Below, in pieces: positions 55,229 to 64,000 of a stretch of DNA of 64,000 bases (positions are counted from its first letter, which is position 1; every line of letters begins with the position of its first letter). Under the pieces are notes generated by a model that ran no database searches, was not told the origin of the DNA, and worked only from the letters and a program-made list of their open reading frames with translations. The translations under genes and the position numbers were made by a program. The DNA lies in contig VJWN01000019.1 of the NCBI GenBank assembly GCA_007644065.1, positions 186,001-250,000 of the forward strand, in the 5' to 3' direction. Source of the stretch: Margaritispora aquatica. Its lineage: Eukaryota > Ascomycota > Leotiomycetes > Helotiales > Discinellaceae.

Positions 55229-58200
55229 CAAAGAGAATACAATCGGGAACTATTGAACTGTCTGTGGGTAGGTGAGGTATCCAAGTCTCGTGACGTCAGA
55301 TCCTCCTGATCTTCAAGCCTCTCCGTGCTAGCGCAATTCTAGGCGAGCGCCCCTCCTATCCTTCCCCATCAGATATTTTTGATCTACTATTTCGTTTGGT
55401 AAGGTAAGAATCACATATCATCATAAACGTAAGTTTAGGCTCGTCGATGTACGTCTCCTGATTTTGTATTTACGAATAGATAAGGGATTGTGCACCAAGA
55501 AGTATTTCAATGAAAAACTACAGACCCCAAATATGATGCGAGTACTTGAACGGTCTGAATACTTCATAATTGCTACCTAATTCACGCTGTATATGATAAG
55601 AGTGTGTATCCAGAATATGCATAATACAAATCTGGCATATCGAGTTGTTTTACCATCTCAATACTACGCACTCGTAATGCAGTGCATCTTGCACGATGTA
55701 TTTTTCAATTTCATTAGGCAAACATGTTAAGCGAGTCCCCGGATAGCTTCAAGCAAGGTATGGTATCGAAGGAGGCGCACGATATCCAGGCACTTAAGCT
55801 ATCGTTCCGATGTCGTGGGGGTCTTTCTTATTTGTGTTCACATTTAAGACATCCGAGTGAGTGGTTCGGAGATTTGGCGTCTGTGAATTGAGTCCACGAG
55901 TTACGCTCACTCGCTAAACAGATAGATACGTTCTGCTCGAAGTCCGACATACCTTGGCTCTTGAGGAATGATGACAGCCTCGTATTCTCGACATCAGCGT
56001 CGCCGGACAAGTACGGGTATCGTCACCCAAAAATCAAAATCTGACATTGTCTCATCGAAATTATGGCAGAATTGATCTACATTCAGGGTCTAGGCTGATC
56101 TTCAGCTCGCCACTCATCGTGTCGAAATGTGTGAAAAGCCGCCATCATCATGCTGAGTGAGCCTGAAACAAAAAACAAACCCAGCTTCAAGACCATGAAG
56201 ATTGCGATCGTCCAATTGAACCAGATTTTCAGCTGCAACATGAGGTACCATCATCGAGGCTGGTCAAATTCGTCATCGTTCAAGCCAAAACGTCGCTGAT
56301 GTACAAGTGTTTGAGTGAATTTCCTCCTGTGTGTTTTTGCTAATCTCCCAATGTGTATGGCATTAAGGCACATTCTGAAGCGCCATCCATATATTGTATT
56401 TAGTTGCCTTCTAGTCTTTAACGGTGTTGAGGTTTGACAGCATTCGCCTGATGAGTAATTATTGTCGCATTGGTGTGGAAATCTGTACAGCACAGACTGG
56501 TTTGACTCCAGAACAGAATAAATAAATGAAGTTGTGCCTTTCCCGTCGGTGTGATGCGAGAAGGGATCTCGACCAAGTCTAAGAACCTAAGGCTGAACTT
56601 GAAGGCTGAACAGCCCTTGGAGTTGAAGTACCCTCATGAAATCCGAACCGTCCTCTCCTAAGACAATGACCCTGACCAGACGAAGCTCGTACACATGTAG
56701 AAACATATTTCAGAAACCAGGCATCAGCATAATCGAAGTTTCAAATATGGCATAATTTATAAATAGGTACAAGTAAGGTACAAGTCCGTATCGAGGCTGG
56801 GATGAATGATGCTACTGGTAGGCATTTTCTTATCGCACTGACGCAAACGCCTGAGACCGTTTTGCGTCCTGGTTTGCACAGACCTTTCGAGCTGTGCGTA
56901 GGTGTGCATGCACTTTTTTCTCCATCGTCGGGGAAATTTGAGGATCGATGGCTGTGGTCGAGGCAGACATTGCCCCCTTTTTGGGTGCGCGTATCTGCAT
57001 GCTGCGAGCACTTTGGATGTACATATTTCTGGCGGCTATCTCGCATGTAGTTGACACGACATGAGTATCCGCCTTGTACCTCCGTACTCTATTTGGTGCG
57101 ATTACCTATGCAAGATCCATGAATGTATCGGAGTATGGTGCACTTTGCTAGGGAACTTTTTGCGGGAGTTCGCGCGACTAGTCGGGAGCTCAAATTAACA
57201 CCAGTCTTGTTGTTGCTTTTTAAGTTTTCTGACGATCAGCTGGTGTTCATCTTTTTGAGTTTTTGACTTTCCTGGGTCCTGACTCCTGACAAAGAGTTCC
57301 AGAACCCCGCTTCTGCCCTGTAAAATGGTGCGGAAAGTGATTGAGTGATGCAGGAACGGGGCGCTCGGGCTTGTTTGTGGATCTTTTCGTTCTCGTCCCT
57401 GAATATTCAGCCTAAAGATGCCGACGACAGTAGAAGAGTTGAATGATTGATTAAAGTTATATTAATTGAATTGGGTTCAGTAGTTTGGTTCTAAGAAGAT
57501 GGTTAGGTAGGTGGGGTGACACTTGAAGCACGAGGCTAATGCAGATTTTTGTTTCGTCGAGTGAAGAATCTCGGAGGTAAAGTCAGTATGAACACTTCTT
57601 GTGAATGTATCACTATCTCTTACACATTGGGAATAGGAGGATATCCAAAAGCTCGATGAAGAACTCTTTTCGGCTGGACATCCGGATGTGTCGGGTTTTT
57701 GACTTAGGTTGGTTTGCTTGTTCTGCTTGGGAATTTCTTTGCAAAAAACAAAGGCACATGTTCCGAACCTTTTCATCCGTGGGCCGAAAATGCTTGCAAC
57801 CTTTAATTCAGTCCAAGTTATGGAATGATAAGCGAGACAATGAAGAAGACCAACCTACTGCCCGTGCAACCGTTTGCCCTTGCGGTCTGTCCATGTTCAT
57901 GTTTCTCGAAAAGGAGAAGTTGCTGGATTAGTGAATGCTGATGGCGCTCATATGTCCCAATGGAGAACACACCATTTCAGGTTGTGGCCGAATAGTCACT
58001 TGATTCGCCGAATTGGGTGATGCGCAATTTCCCAGTCTCAAAATCGAACTGACACTGTTCCCAACACCCGTCTTTTCAGGAACGCGCATTCGGAGGGTTC
58101 ATCGGCATTCTTCAGGGCACTTTCAGGAACCTGTTCACGAAAGGGTGTGGTGATAACTCGCTTGTGGATTGTTGATGATCTTGTGATGTAAGCCATGCAC

Positions 58201-60322
58201 ACCAAGGTCAAGTTCAAGGCCAATCGTCTCAGGAGTATTTGAGTGCTCTTTTTCTTACTATACTTCGATCATAGCTTCGTTGTGGTAGATAAACTTCATG
58301 ATATGGATGCCGTTAGATGTCGGTGTGCTATCTATCAAGCCCATATGATTATGATACTAGTGTCTGTCAGCAATGGTCAGCGTTGCTTAGTAGTAGGTAT
58401 ATGCCGAAGACTATCTTATTGCTAGCTCTTCTTTGATAGCAGCTCCGTACCTTGATGATGGAACCATACAAGACACATATAAGTGACGAATAATCAGGGA
58501 ACACACCAACCTTTTCCAAGGAGCAATGTGCAATTGCTTCTGGCTGACCAGTCTAACTCTTAATTATCGAAACTTCATGAGAGATCGAACGACTTGCTTT
58601 TGTCCAGCCCAAGTACAGCACCTGTAGTTCGAGATCCGACAATGGCTTCCCTTTCCACGTGGTTACCCGATGACTATCGAAAGAGTAACTAAATAGCCGT
58701 GCACCAGTACGTTCAACCCCTGATCAGCACCCCTTTGCGAAAGCCAAAGAGGTGTGGCAAATCCAGATTACCAAGGCAGGTCCAGTGGTACGGTGCGGAG
58801 TAGTGGCACATTGAATAAATGATGCCGTCAGGCTAACTCAAATTATCTTTCGTTGAGGGCAGCGTTCTTATGATGCGATCGAATCGAAATATTGTAAGAT
58901 TAGAGCTGGCTAGGCACATCATAACTTCCACGATACTAATCCGGTTTGTTAATGTGTCAATAGTTGCGACACATTTAGGAAAGTTTGTTCAACCCTACCT
59001 TACTTCCAAGATTTTTCACACCCACGTAGGTTGTACTATCTTTTGAGGTAGAGTGACTCGAATGCGACCAGTAGGATGTCTGGAATCAAGAGCTGTAAGC
59101 TTCTTGACAGTTGAAATAGCTTAGAAAGAAGAGATCATTATAGTATTTATTATACCTAAGAGCCTATAGATATAATTCCCCTCGGGTAAGGGAGTTGTGA
59201 TTACCCTAGGGGTGAAAAGAAAACATGTATGAAGGAGAATATGGGTGAATCAACTGTTCACTATAGTCATTATTTAGGTGTGGGGGATTCAGAAACATGT
59301 TCCTGTTCCTGAATGTAATGCTTCGGACTCGGCTACTTTGATCCAAGTGCCAATCCAAAGACCCCATCCAAATAATGCCAGGATATGTGCCCACTGCAGC
59401 AAGACCTTCAAACCTCAGGGCTCTAATCGATATCCTTGTAAGGTAATGGAAGCTTTCGTTTCAAAATATTCGCTAAATGGTCCCAGTCCCAGTCCCAGTC
59501 GTACAAAGCCACTAGCTCAGTGAAGTTAGTGAACATCCTGTCGTCTGCTGCACTGCACTGCACTGCACCTCAGAAGTCTGTGGTCCCGTCTGCAGCCAAA
59601 AACCTGCCGGCTGGCTGTCCCCTCTCTTTCCATTCTCTTTAGTGCCTTGAGAAAACGACCCACCACTGCACTACCTATTCACCTTACTACTCGACAGTGC
59701 TCCCGAAATCCCAACTTCTACTTCATCCCTCCTTTGGTGCATCCTCGTCGAACTTCCTTTTTGTCACTTACCTGGATCGACTGCGCCAATACCGACATCT
59801 CCTTATCGTTCCAATCCATAGCGAAACCCTCAGTCTCTTACCAACACAATCTGCGATCAAGAAACATATGCACTCGGCTTCGACTTGCGACTCCCACGCT
59901 CGACATCTCAACCAGCTCTGAGCGCCACTTTTCCCTTTACTGAGTCATTCACACGGCACTCCAAAAGGATTGAAGGGAGAACAGGCTTTCTGCGGTACCA
60001 TAATTGTTCGAGTTCGCTGGTCGACGTTGAGACTCAAAGCTCATTTCTAGAGCCTCATCCCCCCCTATCCACGTTATCAGACCCCTCGAATGTTCGCAGA
60101 CTCTCTACTTGAGATACCAAATCCGCACACCACACTATTATTTTCTAATTGATATTATTTGTGTTATTGCGACCCATTGGCCAGTCTTTGCGTTCTTTGT
60201 TCTCGAAAACATTACCGGCTACCATAGCCGTGAAACCGAGCATTGCGAGGACACCCTGAAACCTTTCGATTTTATTCCATTCCTAGGGAGTCATCTAACC
60301 CTTCACATATTCCATATTCAAG
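55229..60322. other. Five-kilobase gene-empty interval, including the RasGAP promoter and leader
   Basis: No supported gene is seen between the DHH gene and the RasGAP start. A short frame at 59287-59523 contains a zinc-finger-like piece (ICAHCSKTFKPQGSNRYPCK) without a good start. Simple repeats occur at 59480-59499 (GTCCCA)n and near 59546-59566 (CTGCA)n. The segment 59600-60322 is C/T-rich and likely the long RasGAP 5' leader. Confidence 0.5.
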
Positions 60323-62865
60323 ATGAGCGTCATGCTTCAGACCCCTTCGAGGGCAAGTACGGCCTCATCTTCTTCCTTCCAACCAGTATCACGGCAAAAC
60401 ACAATGTCTTCCCACGATGGAGGTAGATCTGTTCGCCAATCTAAGCGATACTCAATGACTACGCTTTACCTGTCAATGTCCGCGAATGAAAAAGATCTAG
60501 AGATTGAAGATGATCTTGCAAAAGGTAGAGTGTGCGCAAACTAGTAACGGTAGAGTTTCTGCTAACCATTCCTTCCAGCTCAGAAAATACTGCGGGATCT
60601 CAAATCAAAGATCTCCTCTCAGTCAAAGAAGAACTTCGTGTTGGAAAAGGATGTCAGATATCTGGACTCTCGGATAGCATTGTTAATCCAGAATCGAATG
60701 GCCCTGGAAGAAGTGGGTGCTTTCCTATGGACAACCTAGACAATTGGCTAACAATCTGCAGCAAAACGAAGTTGCTAGTCATCTTGAAGATGCAGCGGAC
60801 CTGCAAGAAGGTTTCTTTCCTAACGACGAGAAGACACAGAAATATGGCAATCTGATCTTTCTCCTCCAATCCGAACCACGACATATTGCACATCTCTGCC
60901 GTTTAGTGACGATGGCTGAGATTGATTCCCTTCTACAAACTGTCATGTTCACAATCTATGGAAACCAGTATGAAAGTCGAGAAGAACATCTTCTCTTGAC
61001 AATGTTCCAGGTACGTCGCTAAGAGAATCAAAACATTGTGGATTCGCTGACACACTTTGTATAGTCTGTCTTGACCTATCAATTCGATAATACCCCAGAA
61101 TACTCGTCTCTACTCCGAGCTAATACACCAGTTTCCCGTATGATGACTACCTATACTCGAAGAGGACCTGGACAGAGTTACCTGAAGACTGTGCTGGCTG
61201 AACGCATTAATGCACTAATTGAATTGAAGGACTTGGATTTGGAAATCAACCCATTGAAGGTGTATGAGCGTATGATCCAGCAAATTGAAGAAGACACAGG
61301 AAGTTTACCAGCTTCGCTACCAAGAGGTGTAACAGCCGAGCAAGCTGCGGAGAATGTGCAAGTACAGGCGATCATCGAGCCGAGATTGACCATAATGATG
61401 GAAATTACAAATGGATTTCTGGAAACGATCATCAATGGCTTGGAGGAGACACCTTACGGCATCAGATGGATATGCAAGCAGATTCGAAGCCTCACGAAGC
61501 GAAAGTATCCGGACGCGAACGATCAGGTTATTTGCACACTTATCGGAGGCTTCTTCTTCCTACGGTTTATGAACCCAGCCATCGTCACACCAAAGTCATA
61601 CATGCTCATTGATGGTATTCCGGAGGAGCGTCCACGACGAACCTTGACAATGATTGCAAAGATGCTCCAAAATCTTGCCAACAAGCCATCATACGCAAAA
61701 GAACCATACATGGCAAAACTACAGCCATTTATTCAACAAAACAAGGAGCGAGTGAACAAATTTCTGCTCGATCTTTGCGAAGTTCAAGACTTTTACGAGA
61801 GTTTAGAGATGGATAACTATGTTGCTTTGTCAAAGAAGGATTTAGAATTGTCCATTAGTTTAAACGAGGTATACGCAACACATGCCTTGCTTGAGAAGCA
61901 CAGCGCGGAATTGAACAAGGACGATAATTCCCATCTGGCCGTTATTCTTCACGATCTTGGAAGTGCTCCACCACAGTTGCCCCGAAAAGAGAACAGAGCC
62001 ATCAACTTACCACTTTTCAGCAAATGGGAGACTGCAATTGACGATCTTACTGCTGCTCTTGATATCACTCAGGAGGAAGTATATTTCATGGAAGCGAAGT
62101 CTACTTTTGTCCAAATCATGAGATCCATTCCTAACAATAGCGCTGTTGCACGGAGACCATTAAGATTGGAAAGAGTAGCCGATGCCGCCGCGACGTCAAG
62201 GAATGATGCCGTAATGGTACGCAAGGGCATAAGAGCCATGGAGCTCTTAAGCCAGTTACAAGAATTGCAAGTCATCGACAAGTCGGACCAATTCAGCCTG
62301 CTTCGGGATGAGGTTGAGCAGGAACTGCAGCATCTCGGCTCGCTTAAAGATGGAGTGGTGATTGAGACACAAAAACTGGAGGAGGTATTCAAGACTATCC
62401 GGGATCACAACACATATCTCGTCGGTCAACTGGAAACTTACAAGAGCTATTTGCACAATGTTCGCAGTCAGAGTGAGGGTACAAGGCGTAAGCAACAGAA
62501 GCACCAGGTGCTTGGTCCGTACAAATTCACACATCAAGCATTGGAGAAAGAGGGTGTCATCCAGAAGAGCAATGTCCCAGATAACCGGAGGGCAAATATC
62601 TACTTCAATTTCACCAGTCCTCTCCCAGGCACATTTGTCATCTCTTTACACTACAAGGGTATGTCCATCGTGTTTTATGGCTAGAAGTTTGCTAACAAGA
62701 CTAGGACGCAACCGTGGGCTCCTCGAGCTTGATCTCAAGCTGGACGATCTCCTCGAAATGCAGAAAGATAACCAAGAAGACCTCGATCTCGAGTATGTGC
62801 AGTTCAACGTTCCGAAAGTCCTCGCCCTTCTCAACAAGAGATTCGTAAGAAAGAAGGGATGGTAA
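60323..62865 (+). CDS. Ras GTPase-activating protein (GapA/Gap1 type)
   Basis: Exons: 60323-60524, 60579-60712, 60762-61010, 61065-62658 and 62705-62865; introns are 54, 49, 54 and 46 bp; about 779 aa. A Ser/Thr-rich N-terminus ([18 protein letters not shown]) leads into a coiled region. The RasGAP domain starts near [32 protein letters not shown] carries the probable arginine finger (Arg213), and [14 protein letters not shown] near residue 360 is the signature motif. A RasGAP C-terminal domain follows ([19 protein letters not shown], near the end). The protein speeds GTP hydrolysis by Ras and thereby limits Ras signalling in polarity and morphogenesis. There is no IQ or C2 domain, as in fission yeast Gap1 and Aspergillus GapA. 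Exon joins are all in frame. Confidence 0.93.
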
Positions 62866-64000
62866 ATGGGATCCTGACTTCGAATTTCCCCGTGGCCAAA
62901 CTATTTTCAGAGGCGCAAACGGGACTGTAAGATGGGAGGAAGGGCTTGGATAACGAAATCGGAACAACTTGCAATGCTGGATGAGATTGGTGCCAGGAAT
63001 GGATGGGTGGATGGCTCGGAGTTTTAAGTTTGCACTTGCGTTGATTTGAGGAACTACCCATCATTTCCGGCGAAGCTGGTATCCTGTTTATTTTATTTGG
63101 CAAGCAAGGGCCAGAAATGCGAGGCGAAGGAGGCGTTTTTACGATGGGTGGACGGTCGATTCGACATTTGCTTGACTTGCCTGTTTGTTGCTTTTTGCTT
63201 GAGCGCACTGGGTTGGCACTATACCTCCTTTCCTTGCTTAATCACTTTGCTTTACTTTCTATCGGTTGTTTATTCTCTTGCTGCAATACACTGCACTGCA
63301 CACTGCTCTACCTAGCAGTTATTTTTTTTTTTTTCGTTTCCAACTGTCACTTTCTTGAAATATGTAGTCCTGGTCTTAATCGGTGGAAAAGAGCGTTGTT
63401 TATAGCATTAGCTCTTCATTCTTTTATTTGTCTCTATGGTACCTTTTGGTGCAGTTTTCCTTGCGTCTTTTTTTTTTTGCAAAGCGGGGCGGGGTGGAAT
63501 GAGCATCGATTGATTGATTACTTGAGTGGATGGGGAAGGGGCTTCCATCTTTTATTTCGGCTGGTCCGGGGGATTTTGTTTGTGTAGTTATGTCATTGGT
63601 ACTGGAAGTTGAAGGATGATAGCATTTGCTGAGGACGGGGGGGGTTATGGATTGAAGCACTAAGATGAATAGTGCAGAGAGGGATGAGAGGTGATGGGAT
63701 TTTGATACTTCATGCATGTATGGATATGAATTGTGGATTGGCATGGCCTGGCTGCAATGGATTGATTAGGATGAACAGCAAATGAACAGCTGATGACTGA
63801 AGGAATGGCTCCGGTTTTTAAGTGTAATATCATGAATGAGTAAATATACCCTGTGTCCCTCGAATTTTACTCTGGGACGAGACCATGTATCCTATTTCGA
63901 CACCGAGTGGTGTCGCGTATGCTGTGTCACGCATGCAGCACGGCAAGCCGCATTTCACATCAGCTCGCCTTGTTTTGGATTTCGTTTGCCTTGCTTCATC
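62866..64000. other. Non-coding right end of the window
   Basis: This is the 3' region of the RasGAP gene and beyond. It has T- and G-homopolymers (near 63324, 63470 and 63640). A perfect 7-bp-stem hairpin CGACACC-GAGT-GGTGTCG lies at 63898-63915. No gene is seen. Confidence 0.5.

Noticed and set aside
57605..57931. 108-codon plus-strand frame in the gene desert
   Set aside because: No good start context, no intron signals and no recognisable motif; likely chance.
58601..58660. Possible tRNA B-box (GTTCGAGATCC)
   Set aside because: The match is imperfect and no acceptor or D-arm pairing was found.

Overview
The window is nuclear DNA of a filamentous ascomycete, plausibly a Leotiomycete, though the species cannot be fixed from the sequence. 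Evidence: dense intron-containing genes with short introns (40-140 bp, mostly about 50) carrying GTAAGT/GTATGT donors and CTAAC/CTGAC branch points, A-rich contexts at start codons, typical fungal orthologues, and C-to-T type decay in repeats that resembles repeat-induced point mutation (RIP). I modelled exon structure by hand from splice signals and reading-frame continuity. I found no tRNA, rRNA or CRISPR array.

Left edge (1-4.5 kb): the 3' part of a NACHT-ankyrin (NLR-type) gene broken by four in-frame TAG codons, a weak decayed ORF and a small hypothetical gene. From 5.2 to 39.9 kb lies a conserved housekeeping block: an FG nucleoporin of the Nup42/Amo1 type (-), COG3 (-), FMP25 (+), ribosomal protein eS26 (-) divergent from ubiquitin-eS31 (+), a small DDR48-like stress protein (+), a GH18 chitinase (+), a prenylcysteine oxidase-like flavoprotein (-) divergent from the chaperonin subunit CCT6 (+), a membrane J-protein (-), two fungal hypothetical proteins (+), a large GH47 alpha-mannosidase (+), mitochondrial mL49 (-) divergent from eIF3e (+), and the SWI/SNF subunit SWI1 (-) with a long non-coding leader.

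From 43.6 to 55.2 kb the content is more accessory: an EVE-domain protein (+), a Dal5-type MFS transporter (-) sharing a divergent promoter with a nine-exon 2-oxoglutarate/Fe(II) dioxygenase (+), a secreted cysteine-containing protein (-), an AT-rich island with a 183-bp direct duplication, a strange series of mini-exons on the minus strand, and a DHH-family phosphoesterase (-). A gene-empty stretch of about 5 kb follows, then a RasGAP gene (+) and a non-coding right end.

Functional themes are translation (eS26, ubiquitin-eS31, eIF3e, mL49), protein folding and glycan trimming (CCT6, J-protein, GH47), trafficking and nuclear transport (COG3, Nup42-like), signalling and chromatin (RasGAP, SWI1). 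The most unusual points are the mini-exon locus at 52.0-53.3 kb, the TAG-broken NLR, a strict 36-bp minisatellite behind CCT6, a ten-codon uORF whose stop overlaps the SWI1 start, and the transporter/dioxygenase pair.
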